NCBI RefSeq assembly: GCF_030700285.1
Contig: NZ_JAUYZJ010000011.1
Location: 100,853-164,852, forward strand
Reading direction: 5' to 3'
Length of the DNA stretch: 64,000 nt
Source of the DNA: Methylobacterium sp. NEAU K
Lineage (GTDB): Bacteria; Pseudomonadota; Alphaproteobacteria; Rhizobiales; Beijerinckiaceae
The notes below the pieces were generated by a model. The model saw nothing but the letters and a program-made list of their open reading frames with translations, was not told where the DNA came from and did not search any database. Positions within the stretch are counted from its first letter, which is position 1, and every line of letters begins with the position of its first letter. The translations under genes were made by a program, and so were the position numbers. Of the stretch, positions 41,376 to 48,923 are shown piece by piece.

Positions 41376-41948
41376 TCAGCGCCCCAGCGCGTAGAATTCC
41401 TCGTTCGGCCGCAGCTCCGCCGCGCTGGCGATCCGGTTCGACAGGGCGAACAGGGCGGTGATGGCCACGATGTCCCAGATGTCGTCCCGGCTGAAGCCGT
41501 GCCCGGCGAGCCCGGCATGGTCCTCGGCACCGACCCTGTCGGCCTGCGTCGCCACCTTGACCGCGAAGGCCAGCATCGCGCGCTGCCGCGGGGTGATGTC
41601 GGCTTTGGCGTAGTTGACGGCGATCTGGTCGGCCAGCAACGGGTTCCTGGCCCGGACTCGCAGGATCGCCCCATGGGCGATCACGCAGTACAGGCAGTTG
41701 TTGGCCGCGCTGGTGGCGACCACGATCATCTCGCGCTCGGCCTTGGTCAGGCCTCCGGGCCGGTCCATCAATGCGTCGTGATAGGCCATGAAGGCCCGGA
41801 ACTCGTCCGGCCGGTGCGCCAGCGCCAGGAAGATGTTGGGCACGAAGCCCGCCTTCTCCTGCACCAGGGCGATCCGCGCGCGCAGGTCTTCCGGCATGTC
41901 GGACAGCTTCGGCACCGGGAAGCGGCTGATCGGGGTGTCCGCGCTCAT
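41376..41948 (-). CDS. AhpD-like peroxidase-related protein (carboxymuconolactone decarboxylase family)
   Basis: 190 aa. The active-site motif NNCLYCVIAHGAILR holds a CxxC with a downstream histidine, as in AhpD alkylhydroperoxidases. Family segments KAGFVPNIFLALAHRPDEF and TKAEREMIVVATSAAN agree with the peroxidase-related (Sll5067-like) subgroup. Likely reduces peroxides or acts as a thiol redox protein. ATG at 41948. Divergent from ruvC with a dispersed palindrome between them. Confidence 0.9.
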   Translation of the reverse strand: MSADTPISRFPVPKLSDMPEDLRARIALVQEKAGFVPNIFLALAHRPDEFRAFMAYHDALMDRPGGLTKAEREMIVVATSAANNCLYCVIAHGAILRVRARNPLLADQIAVNYAKADITPRQRAMLAFAVKVATQADRVGAEDHAGLAGHGFSRDDIWDIVAITALFALSNRIASAAELRPNEEFYALGR

Positions 41949-42015
41949 GGTCCTACTCCCTTGGTGAAACCGGGCGTTCACGATACGTACGGCACGCTCG
42001 GGCCGATCGTCGAGA

Positions 42016-42061
42016 GCATCATCCCGAACGGTGGTTGCCGGCTTCCGGAAAGAGATGTTGC
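42016..42061 (-). repeat. Rhizobiales-type dispersed palindrome, copy B
   Basis: GCATCATC (42016-42023) pairs, with one mismatch, with GATGTTGC (42054-42061); inner CCGAA pairs with TTCCGG. Read on the minus strand it matches copy A at 11506-11551 over nearly its full length (shared core GAAGCCGGC or GAAAGCCGGC). It lies between the AhpD-like gene and ruvC. Confidence 0.65.
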
Positions 42062-42083
42062 GCAATCAAAATCCTGGAGCGTC

Positions 42084-42707
42084 ATGAGCCGCACCGTCCG
42101 CATCCTGGGCATCGATCCGGGGCTCCGCCGCACCGGCTGGGGCCTTATCACCGCACAGGGCAGCACGCTGACCTACGGCGATTGCGGCGTCGTCACCTCC
42201 GACGGCGATCTGCCCCTGGCGCTGCGCCTGCGCGAGCTGTTCGAGGGGATCGGCCGCATCGTCACGGCGCACAAGCCCGACGAGGTCGCCGTGGAGGAGA
42301 CCTTCGTCAACAAGGACGCCCAGGCGACGCTCAAGCTCGGCCATGCCCGGGCCATGGCGCTCGTGGTCCCGGCTTTGGCCGGGCTGCCGGTGTTCGAGTA
42401 CGCCGCCAACCTGATCAAGAAGACCGTGGCGGGCTCCGGTCACGCCGAGAAGGTCCAGATCCAGGCGATGGTGCGCTTCCTCCTGCCGAAGGCCGAGTTC
42501 CGCGTGGCCGACGCCGCGGACGCGCTGGCCATCGCGATCACCCATGCCAGCCACCGCGACGCGCACGCGCTCCGCCGGGCGCACCTGCCGGGGGGCAAGA
42601 AGCCGAGCCTCACCGGCCAGGCGGCCGCGGGACAGGGACTCGCCGGGCAGGGGTTCTCGGCCGCCGCCGCCGCACGCATCGAGGCCGCGCTGGCCAAGCA
42701 GGGCTGA
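42084..42707 (+). CDS. ruvC: Crossover junction endodeoxyribonuclease RuvC
   Basis: Holliday-junction resolvase, 207 aa. Catalytic acids are Asp in ILGIDPGLRRTGWG, Glu in VAVEETFVNKD, and Asp residues in VADAADALAIAITHA. A Gly/Ala-rich tail of about 40 residues (GQGLAGQGFSAAAAARIEA) is an extension over the E. coli protein. ATG at 42084 has a CCTGGAGCG ribosome site. ruvA and ruvB, which usually follow, are not present; a tRNA gene on the other strand comes next. Confidence 0.97.
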   Translation: MSRTVRILGIDPGLRRTGWGLITAQGSTLTYGDCGVVTSDGDLPLALRLRELFEGIGRIVTAHKPDEVAVEETFVNKDAQATLKLGHARAMALVVPALAGLPVFEYAANLIKKTVAGSGHAEKVQIQAMVRFLLPKAEFRVADAADALAIAITHASHRDAHALRRAHLPGGKKPSLTGQAAAGQGLAGQGFSAAAAARIEAALAKQG

Positions 42708-42724
42708 CGGGATGTGAAGGAACT

Positions 42725-42808
42725 TGGTGGGGGAAGTAGGACTCGAACCTACGAAGCTTACGCAGCGGATTTACAGTCCGCCCCCTTTGCCGCTCGGGAC
42801 ATTCCCCC
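42725..42808 (-). tRNA. tRNA-Tyr (anticodon GTA), CCA encoded
   Basis: On the minus strand the acceptor GGGGGAA pairs with TTCCCCC, discriminator A and an encoded CCA follow. The anticodon arm is GCGGA-CTGTAAA-TCCGC with anticodon GTA. The long variable arm (TGCGTAAGCTTCG region) and the T-arm GTAGG-TTCGAGT-CCTAC fit a class II tyrosine tRNA. Length 84 with CCA. Confidence 0.95.
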
Positions 42809-43064
42809 AAGGCGGGCATTCGCGCCCGCGGCGCCCTTATGGTGAGGGGTTGGACGGGTGTCAACGCTTGTCGTCGCCCGATCCGCAGCGCGCAGCGTCG
42901 AGGCGCCCGCCACGCGGTTCGAATGATACGGCCCGGCACCGCGCAGCCGTCGCGCAAAGACGCGGGTTACGCGAAGGAAAGGCGAACATCCCTGCGGTCC
43001 AGGGGATTCACAAAAGAATCCGGATCGGCCACGGTGCGCGGATGTCGCCCTGCTTCGCCGGCCC

Positions 43065-44915
43065 TTGACCCGTCCCGCCCCGTCGCTGCGGTCCCACCAG
43101 CGCACGCTGATGGCCCTCGTGGCGGCCATGGCGAGCGGGGAGGCGGCCCATGTCCGAGACATCCTGGCGGCGGTGACCCCCGGCGGCGGCAAGTCGCTGC
43201 TGCCGGTGATCGCCGCGCACCGGCTGATCGCGGCGGGCCGGGTCGAGCGCGTCGTCTGGGTGGTGCCCAGGGATTCCCTGCGCCTGCAGGCCGAGGAGGC
43301 CTTTGCCGACCCGCTCTGGCGCGCGGCCTTCGGCCATGGGCTCAGCGTGCGCGCGGCCGACAACGAGCGCGACCCCGCCCGGGGGCTGGCCGGCTACGTC
43401 ACGACCTACCAAGCGGTCGCCGCCGCACCGGCGCTCCACCTCGCGGAGGCACGGGCGCACCGCACCCTGCTGGTCGTCGACGAGGTCCATCACCTGCCGG
43501 TGCCGGGGCGGCCGGGCGCGGACGAGGCCGCCGCCGAGGAGGCCGAGGCCGGGGCATGGTCCCGGGCGATGCTCCCCCTGATGGAGGCGGCCGCGATCGG
43601 CCTGTTCCTGTCCGGCACCCTGGAGCGGGCAGACGGGCAGCGCATCCTCGGGCTGCCCTACAGACCCGCCGCACCAGGCCGCGGGCCGGAGCTCGACCTC
43701 GACGCGCCGGGGCTTGCGGTGATCGGCTACTCGCGGGCGCAGGCGCTGAGCGAGCGGGCGGTGCTGCCGGTGACGTTCGGGGCCATCGACGGCGAGGCGA
43801 GCTGGCTGGAGGGCGGGCGGATCGCCGGGGACAGCCCCCGGGTCGGCCCCCACCGGCTCGGCGCGGGGTCGGTCCGGGTCACCACGCGGCCGGCCCTGTT
43901 CACGGCCCTGCGCACCGGCTTCGCCCGGGACCTCCTGAGCGAGGCGTTCTTCGCGACCAAGCGCCTGCGGGCTCGCCGCCGGGCCGAGCTTCGCCTGCCG
44001 CCCGGCCAGGTGGTCCGCGGGCTCGGCAAGCTCCTCGTGGTGGCGCCGGACCAGTCGAGCGCGCGATCCTACCTGGCGACCCTGCGGGACTGGATGCCCG
44101 CGGGGCAGGGGCAGCGCGACGTCCGGCTGGCGACCTCCGGCCAGGGCGACGCCCATGCGGCGCTCGCGGCCTTCCGCCTCACGCCGGAGCCGGCGGTGCT
44201 GGTGACCGTGGCGATGGCCTACGAGGGGCTCGACGCCCCCGAGGTCGCCGTGGTGGCGGCCCTGACGCATATCCGCTCGCGGCCCTGGCTCGAGCAGATG
44301 CTCGCCCGGGCCACCCGGGTCGACCCGCATGCGGGCCCCTACGATACGCAGCAGGCGCTGGTCTTCCACCCGGACGACCCGCTGTTCGCCCGCTTCCGCC
44401 TGGAACTCGAGACCGAGCAGGGCAGCAGCGTGCGTCCCCGGCGGGAGCGGCCGGCCTCTGCGATCGTTCCGGAACGGCTCCGCTGGCGCGACGAGGATCC
44501 CGCCGGGATCACGCCGCTGGAGAGCAACGCGATCGGGCTGCGCTACGCCCTGCTGCGCCCGCGCCTGGCCGAGCCGGCCCCCGTGGCGCCGGCACCGGAA
44601 CCGCCCTCGATCACCGAGCGGACCCTGCGCCAGAGACTCGCCGCCGCGGTGGCGTCCCAGGCGGTGGAGGACGAGGCCTCCCTGCGGGTGCCGCGCGGCG
44701 GCAACCTCGCCCATCGCTACAACGCCGTGCTCAAGCGCGTTCTCGGCAAGGGCCGCGCGACCATGACGATGCCCGAGCTGGAGGCGGCGCTCGCCTGGCT
44801 TGAACGCAACCGCCTCGCGGACCATCTCGACCGCCTCGACGGCGACGCCCGCTACGCGTGGTCCGCCCGCCAGCGCCGCGGCCGCTGGCAGCCGGAACGC
44901 GCCGCCGGCCGTTGA
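43065..44915 (+). CDS. Superfamily 2 DEAD/DEAH-type helicase
   Basis: 616 aa. An upstream R-x-x-Q-like LRSHQRTLM is followed by motif I TPGGGKS (residues 38-44), motif II DEVHH near residue 142, motif III SGTLER and motif VI QMLARATRVD near residue 415, so an intact ATP-dependent helicase or translocase core of the type III restriction/UvrB-like class. The C-terminal ~170 residues are helical and unassigned. No nuclease or methylase domain is seen. TTG at 43065 is the only start that keeps the residues before motif I; ATG 43110 would remove LRSHQ. It is followed by a 107-aa gene 16 bp away. Biological role unknown. Confidence 0.85.
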   Translation: MTRPAPSLRSHQRTLMALVAAMASGEAAHVRDILAAVTPGGGKSLLPVIAAHRLIAAGRVERVVWVVPRDSLRLQAEEAFADPLWRAAFGHGLSVRAADNERDPARGLAGYVTTYQAVAAAPALHLAEARAHRTLLVVDEVHHLPVPGRPGADEAAAEEAEAGAWSRAMLPLMEAAAIGLFLSGTLERADGQRILGLPYRPAAPGRGPELDLDAPGLAVIGYSRAQALSERAVLPVTFGAIDGEASWLEGGRIAGDSPRVGPHRLGAGSVRVTTRPALFTALRTGFARDLLSEAFFATKRLRARRRAELRLPPGQVVRGLGKLLVVAPDQSSARSYLATLRDWMPAGQGQRDVRLATSGQGDAHAALAAFRLTPEPAVLVTVAMAYEGLDAPEVAVVAALTHIRSRPWLEQMLARATRVDPHAGPYDTQQALVFHPDDPLFARFRLELETEQGSSVRPRRERPASAIVPERLRWRDEDPAGITPLESNAIGLRYALLRPRLAEPAPVAPAPEPPSITERTLRQRLAAAVASQAVEDEASLRVPRGGNLAHRYNAVLKRVLGKGRATMTMPELEAALAWLERNRLADHLDRLDGDARYAWSARQRRGRWQPERAAGR

Positions 44916-44931
44916 ACGGAAGGAGGGCCCG

Positions 44932-45255
44932 ATGACCGGGAGCTTGCCCGACGCCTTCGCGGCCACGCTTGCCGAAGCCGGGCCACCGCAGGCCTGGCCG
45001 GCGCCGCTCGCCGCCCTGTGGTGGCTCTCCAGGGATGCGCCCGGGCCGGACGAACCCGCCTGGGAGCGCGCGCATGCCCTGGTCCAGGCGGCGTCCGGGC
45101 CCGACGCAGCCTGGGTCCACGCCCATCTCCACCGGATCGAGGGCGATGCCGGCAACGCGCGCTACTGGTACGAACGCGCCGGCCGGGCCGTCCCGAGCGA
45201 TACGCCGTCGGAAGAGCGCGCCGCCATCATCGCAGCTCTGTGGGACCCGGCCTGA
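44932..45255 (+). CDS. Conserved small protein, TPR-like, downstream of the helicase
   Basis: 107 aa; ATG at 44932 follows an excellent ribosome site (GGAAGGAGG at 44918). The C-terminal half HLHRIEGDAGNARYWYERAG is a motif seen in a widespread family of uncharacterised bacterial proteins and resembles a single TPR helix pair. Tryptophan-rich N-terminal half (PQAWPAPLAALWWLSRD). It is 16 bp after the helicase gene and very likely cotranscribed. Function unknown. Confidence 0.75.
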   Translation: MTGSLPDAFAATLAEAGPPQAWPAPLAALWWLSRDAPGPDEPAWERAHALVQAASGPDAAWVHAHLHRIEGDAGNARYWYERAGRAVPSDTPSEERAAIIAALWDPA

Positions 45256-45614
45256 TCGCCCACCTGTCGCTCCCTATGGATCGAAGGGCGCTGCTTCGCC
45301 GTTCCTGGCTGGAGACGGGAGCCGCCCGACGTTGGGCAGATCGGCAACTACTTCGTCGATCACGCGTGATTGCTGTATTTGTCCATAATTACCACACCAA
45401 TACTGTCGATTTTTTATGGAATGACGTTTTTATATCGATCTTTGCTTCATTTCTTAGATGAAATATCTGTTGACCATGTGGAGAAAATTATTCTCCAGTT
45501 ATGAATTCGAACATTTTTCGCCATCTACGTCCTTTTTGCTCTCGCACGTAGGCGAAATCTGACTATTGGTACGCATATAGATTCCGGAATCAAGGGAACG
45601 TGCTGGTCGCCGTG
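45256..45614. other. AT-rich gene-free island
   Basis: About 360 bases without a gene. From 45360 to 45590 the composition drops sharply to AT-rich (TCGATTTTTTATGGAATGAC, GAGAAAATTATTCTCC), unlike the flanks. GGAGAAAATTATTCTCC near 45480-45496 is a near-palindrome. No frame longer than about 40 codons is convincing here. Confidence 0.6.
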
Positions 45615-45767
45615 ATGAGCTTTGGATGTCTAGTCTGCGGTGTGGGTCTCGCGGGTCTTTCGCTGCGCGATCCCGCGCGCGCGGTCGCGCTGGAACGGTG
45701 CAGCGGGATCTGCCTCCTGCTCGGCCTGTGCCTGCTCGGGATCGCGCTGCACAGAGCCCACGGCTGA
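45615..45767 (+). CDS. Putative small membrane protein (50 aa)
   Basis: Two hydrophobic stretches (CLVCGVGLAGLSLRDPA and CSGICLLLGLCLLGIALHRA) joined by a short charged loop suggest a two-pass membrane peptide; five cysteines are notable for the size. ATG at 45615, GTG at 45612 and GTG at 45600 are possible starts; an AAGGGA sequence ends at 45598. It lies at the edge of the AT-rich island. Support is limited to hydrophobic pattern and a possible ribosome site. Confidence 0.35.
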   Translation: MSFGCLVCGVGLAGLSLRDPARAVALERCSGICLLLGLCLLGIALHRAHG

Positions 45768-45867
45768 AGCCCTTGACGTGACACGCTTGGCTGCATCGAT
45801 CCGGTATCCCGCCCGGCGGCAGGCGCCCGAGATACGGGTGGTCGCCACCCGATCGAACCGATTGCTC

Positions 45868-45892
45868 GGAACGCCCGGCTTCACAGCCGGTT
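45868..45892 (+). promoter_or_regulatory. Candidate EcfG promoter for the DUF3597 gene (one mismatch)
   Basis: GGAAC at 45868-45872, 16-base spacer, GGTT at 45889-45892 (consensus CGTT). It ends 49 bases before the ATG of the DUF3597 gene on the same strand, a fitting distance for a stress promoter. Confidence 0.4.
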
Positions 45893-45941
45893 GTCAGGCC
45901 GCCCGACGCGGAGATCGGGCTTCGAGAATCGGAGCGGATCC

Positions 45942-46349
45942 ATGAGCCTCCTCGGCAGCATCGTCAGCAAGATCCTTCACCCGTTCGGTGGCGGGACCGC
46001 AGACGCCGCACCCGCGTCCACGGCGGGCTCGGGCAGCCCGTCCAGCTCGGGCACTCCGTCGGCGCCGGCCGGAAGCGCGGGCGGCGGCGAACCCGTCGAC
46101 GTCGCGGCGGTCCTCACCGGCATGGCCGAGAAGAACCCGCAGAAGCTCGACTGGCGCCACTCGATCGTGGACCTGATGAAGCTCCTCGGCCTCGAGTCGG
46201 ATCTTGCCTCGCGCAAGCAGCTCGCCGACGAGCTGCATTACACCGGCGACAAGGACGATTCGGCCACGATGAATATCTGGCTGCACAAGCAGGTGATGCA
46301 GAAGCTCGCCGAGAACGGCGGCAAGGTGCCGGAAGACCTCAAGCACTGA
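45942..46349 (+). CDS. DUF3597 domain protein
   Basis: 135 aa. The N-terminus MSLLGSIVSKILHPFGG is followed by a Ser/Ala/Gly-rich linker (residues ~18-50) and the DUF3597 domain (~50-135): VDVAAVLTGMAEKNPQKLDW, SIVDLMKLLGLESDLASRKQ, ELHYTGDKDDSATMNIWLH. The family resembles a LysM-less BON/KTSC-type small cytoplasmic domain of unknown role and is often stress-induced in Rhizobiales. ATG at 45942. A one-mismatch EcfG promoter lies upstream. Confidence 0.88.
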   Translation: MSLLGSIVSKILHPFGGGTADAAPASTAGSGSPSSSGTPSAPAGSAGGGEPVDVAAVLTGMAEKNPQKLDWRHSIVDLMKLLGLESDLASRKQLADELHYTGDKDDSATMNIWLHKQVMQKLAENGGKVPEDLKH

Positions 46350-46442
46350 CCTGTCGCGGTCCCCGGGTCTCGGCACCGCACGGCGCCGAGACCCGACGTC
46401 GGACCTGCGCGAAATCCACATCCGCCATCCGGATGGGATCGC

Positions 46443-47579
46443 TCAGCGCCCGGTACGGACCCGGGTCCAGAGCCGGGTGACGTAGCGCTGGGTCTTGTCG
46501 TCCCAGGCGGTGTTGATCGACAGGCGCTGCATCGTCGCCTCGTCCGGGTAGATGCCGGGATTGTTCAGGATCTCGGGCTTCACGAACCGCTTGGCCGCAA
46601 GATTGCCGTTGGCATAGGCCACGAAGTTGGTGTTGGCCGCCGCCACCTCGGGGCGCATCATATAGTCGATGAAGGCCAGCGCCTCGGCCGGATGGGCCGC
46701 ATCCTTCGGGATCGCGAAGGTATCGAACCACATCAGCGCCCCCTCCTTGGGCACCACGTAGGCGATCTCGATGCCGTTCTTGGCCTCCTCCGCGCGGCGC
46801 CTGGCCTGCATCATGTCGCCCGAGTAGCCCACCGCGATGCAGATATCGCCGTTGGCGAGCGCCTGGATGTATTCCGACGAGTGGAACTTCCGCACGCTGC
46901 CGCGCACCTTGTAGAGCGCGTCGGTGACGAGCGTCAGGTCGTCCCAGCGCTTGGAATCGGCCTTCGCGCCGAAAGCCGGGAGCATGCTGGGGATCAGATC
47001 CTCGGGACTGTCGAGCATCATGATCCCGCAATCCTTGAGCCTACCGGCGGAGGCGGGGTTGAGGACGATGCTCCAGGAGTTCAGCGACGCGTTGGCGCCC
47101 AGGCGCTCGCGCAACGCCCCGACATTGTAGCCGATGCCGGTGGTGCCCCACATGTAGTCGACGGCATAGGCGTTGCCGGGATCGTAGACGGCCAGCCGGC
47201 TCGTGATCTCGGGCCAGAGGTTGCCGAGGTTCTTCAGCTTGGACTTGTCGAGGGGCAAAAAGGCGCCCGCTCGGATCAGCCGCTGCAGGTAGGGGCCCGA
47301 CGGAACGACGATGTCGTAGCCGGAACGGCCTGCCAGCAGCTTGGTCTCCAGGATCTCGTTGTTGTCGTAGGTGTCGTAGACGACCTTGATCCCGGTCTCG
47401 CGGGTGAAGGCGTCGAGCACCTTCGGGTCGATATAGTCCGACCAGTTGTAGATGTTGACCACCCGCTCCTCCGCGGCCCGGGCGGGGGCGGCCAGCCCGA
47501 GGGCGAAGAGCGCCGCGAGCAGGGCACCCCGCCCGGCGACCGCGGCGAACGCGCAGTGCGCCACGAGGCCCCGGAGCAT
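46443..47579 (-). CDS. Polyamine-type ABC transporter substrate-binding protein (PotF-like)
   Basis: 378 aa periplasmic protein with a signal peptide (GALLAALFALGLAAPARA). The mature start VVNIYNWSDYIDPKVLDAFT is diagnostic for the PotD/PotF group that binds putrescine or spermidine; VDYMWGTTGIGYN and AVGYSGDMMQARRRAEEA are further family segments. A GTG at 47612 overlaps the stop of the RidA gene as GTGA and would add 11 residues; ATG 47579 is used here because it starts just before the signal. No permease or ATPase genes are present, so it is an orphan binding protein paired with RidA. Confidence 0.92.
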   Translation of the reverse strand: MLRGLVAHCAFAAVAGRGALLAALFALGLAAPARAAEERVVNIYNWSDYIDPKVLDAFTRETGIKVVYDTYDNNEILETKLLAGRSGYDIVVPSGPYLQRLIRAGAFLPLDKSKLKNLGNLWPEITSRLAVYDPGNAYAVDYMWGTTGIGYNVGALRERLGANASLNSWSIVLNPASAGRLKDCGIMMLDSPEDLIPSMLPAFGAKADSKRWDDLTLVTDALYKVRGSVRKFHSSEYIQALANGDICIAVGYSGDMMQARRRAEEAKNGIEIAYVVPKEGALMWFDTFAIPKDAAHPAEALAFIDYMMRPEVAAANTNFVAYANGNLAAKRFVKPEILNNPGIYPDEATMQRLSINTAWDDKTQRYVTRLWTRVRTGR

Positions 47580-47608
47580 CGTCTCGACCCGACCGGTCCC
47601 GGGGCCGC

Positions 47609-47965
47609 TCACGCGCTCCTCGCGGCGACGACCACGATCTCGACGCGGTACTGCGGCTCGCACAACCGCGCCTCGACGGTGGCGCGCACCGGTGGGCTCT
47701 CTCGGGAGACCCAGGCGTCCCAGGCCGCGTTCATCTCGGCGAAATGGGCGATGTCGGCGAGGTAGACCGTCGCCGACAGGATATGATGCTTGTCGCTGCC
47801 GGCAGCGGCGAGCAGGCGGTCGATCTGGTCCAGGATACTCTGCGTCTGAGCCGTTACCCCGGTCCCGACCGGATCGGAGGCCACCTGGCCGGCGAGGTAC
47901 ACGGTGTTGCCGTGGATCGCCCCTTGCGACATCCGCGCCCCGGTTTCGATCCGTTCGATGCTCAT
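47609..47965 (-). CDS. RidA-family protein (YjgF/YER057c/UK114)
   Basis: 118 aa. Family features are GNTVYLAGQVASDP, TQSILDQIDRLLAAAGSDKH and the C-terminal segment RVEIVVVAA. RidA proteins hydrolyse reactive enamine/imine intermediates from PLP enzymes; the RutC-like and other subgroups vary. The arginine that contacts the substrate in true RidA should lie before CEPQYRVEI (ARLCEPQYR). ATG at 47965 has GGAGG six bases upstream. It precedes and may be coupled to the PotF-like gene, suggesting polyamine or amine metabolism. Confidence 0.92.
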   Translation of the reverse strand: MSIERIETGARMSQGAIHGNTVYLAGQVASDPVGTGVTAQTQSILDQIDRLLAAAGSDKHHILSATVYLADIAHFAEMNAAWDAWVSRESPPVRATVEARLCEPQYRVEIVVVAARSA

Positions 47966-48085
47966 TGCGTCCTCCACGCCCGCGAAACGCGCGTATCTGC
48001 CGTCGCGCCAGGCCGGACGTAAAGGGCGGCGCGCCGACGCGCCGCGGGAACCCGCGGAAAATCACCCGCTGCAGACCGCTTACGG

Positions 48086-48111
48086 GCAACCGGGTTGGGC
48101 CAACACGCGTT
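48086..48111 (+). promoter_or_regulatory. Candidate EcfG promoter for the GlsB/YeaQ gene (one mismatch)
   Basis: GCAAC at 48086-48090 (consensus GGAAC), 17-base spacer, CGTT at 48108-48111, 35 bases before the ATG at 48147. Orientation and spacing fit; the single mismatch lowers confidence. Confidence 0.4.
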
Positions 48112-48146
48112 CATACGGCATCGCTTGTCATGCCTTGGGGTTCGTC

Positions 48147-48410
48147 ATGGGTATTCTCTGGACCATCATCATCGGGTTCCTCGCCGGAATCATCGCCAAG
48201 TTCCTCATGCCGGGCCCGAATGAGCCGTCGGGCTTCATCCTCACGACCATCCTCGGCATCGTCGGAGCCTTCTTGGCGACTTTCATCGGCCAGGCGGTGG
48301 GCTGGTATGGACCCAACCAGGGCGCGGGTTTCATCGGCGCGATCGTGGGCGCCGTGGTGGTGCTGTTCATCTACGGCATGATCGCAGGCCGCCGCAGCAC
48401 GACCATCTGA
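48147..48410 (+). CDS. GlsB/YeaQ/YmgE-family stress-response membrane protein
   Basis: 87 aa with three hydrophobic, glycine-rich segments: IIIGFLAGIIAKFLMPG, ILTTILGIVGAFLATFIGQA and FIGAIVGAVVVLFIYGMIAG. This is the transglycosylase-associated/YeaQ family, small inner-membrane proteins induced by osmotic or acid stress in several bacteria. ATG at 48147. A near-consensus EcfG promoter lies upstream and a strong terminator follows, so it is monocistronic. Confidence 0.93.
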   Translation: MGILWTIIIGFLAGIIAKFLMPGPNEPSGFILTTILGIVGAFLATFIGQAVGWYGPNQGAGFIGAIVGAVVVLFIYGMIAGRRSTTI

Positions 48411-48433
48411 CCGCCTTCAAGCGGCCGAAACGA

Positions 48434-48462
48434 GAGGGGCGCCCCGCGGGGCGCCCCTTTTT
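48434..48462 (+). terminator. Rho-independent terminator after the GlsB/YeaQ gene
   Basis: GGGGCGCCCC (48436-48445) and GGGGCGCCCC (48448-48457) form a GC stem with a tight loop, followed by TTTTT, 25 bases after the stop codon. Confidence 0.85.
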
Positions 48463-48508
48463 CTTGTCCTCTGCCCAGACCGGTCGGCCGTTGGTCCGGA
48501 CTTGGCGC

Positions 48509-48730
48509 TCAGAGGTGCTCGGCCGCCGCCTTCACGGCGCAATGGCCGGTGGCGCCCCGCACCGCCAGGCCGACGCCGACGACCAGGGCCAGCAGGCTGA
48601 GGATCTTGTTGGGCCGCGGCTGCGCGGCGGCCGCCGCGATCCCGAGGCCCAGCGCCACCGAGACGGCGCGCTCAGTGGTGGTCAGGTTCGGCTGACCGCT
48701 GAAGATGTCTTGGATCATGTCGTTGGCCAT
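48509..48730 (-). CDS. DUF2892-type small inner-membrane protein
   Basis: 73 aa: a soluble N-terminal stretch with LTTTERAVSVALGLGIAAAA and a second hydrophobic segment SLLALVVGVGLAVRGATGHC, ending in a short tail. This pattern (NLTTTERAVS...GHCAVK) is that of DUF2892/YgaP-C-like proteins found beside stress genes. ATG at 48730 has a GGAG ribosome site. A perfect EcfG promoter (48761-48785) lies 30 bases upstream. Converges on the GlsB/YeaQ gene. Exact function unknown. Confidence 0.85.
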   Translation of the reverse strand: MANDMIQDIFSGQPNLTTTERAVSVALGLGIAAAAAQPRPNKILSLLALVVGVGLAVRGATGHCAVKAAAEHL

Positions 48731-48760
48731 TCAAAATCTCCGGTGCGAAGCCGCCGGGCG

Positions 48761-48785
48761 AACGCGGGATTCGGCGGCGCGTTCC
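48761..48785 (-). promoter_or_regulatory. EcfG (general stress) promoter, perfect GGAAC-N16-CGTT
   Basis: On the minus strand GGAAC occupies 48785-48781 and CGTT 48764-48761, separated by 16 bases. This exactly matches the promoter consensus known for EcfG/RpoE2-type sigma factors in Methylobacterium and Sinorhizobium. The -10 element ends 30 bases before the DUF2892 start. Confidence 0.75.
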
Positions 48786-48842
48786 CCCGCGACCGGGGCG
48801 GGCGGGCGGCAGCCCGCGGATCGGCCCCGGCGCAGACCAAAG

Positions 48843-48871
48843 AAAAAGGCGCGGTCCCGAAGGACCGCGCC
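48843..48871 (-). terminator. Rho-independent terminator after pnp
   Basis: A perfect 10-bp stem, GGCGCGGTCC (48848-48857) with GGACCGCGCC (48862-48871) around a 4-base loop, followed on the minus strand by TTTTT (48847-48843). It lies 53 bases beyond the pnp stop. Confidence 0.9.
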
Positions 48872-48923
48872 CATCCCGTCGTCTCCGCGCCGGCCGAGGC
48901 CCGCGCGGCACAATCCCTGAGGC

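Noticed and set aside
42725..43065. tRNA-Tyr as an integration site for an island carrying the helicase pair
   Set aside because: No direct repeat of the tRNA 3' end was found downstream and no integrase gene is present apart from XerC.
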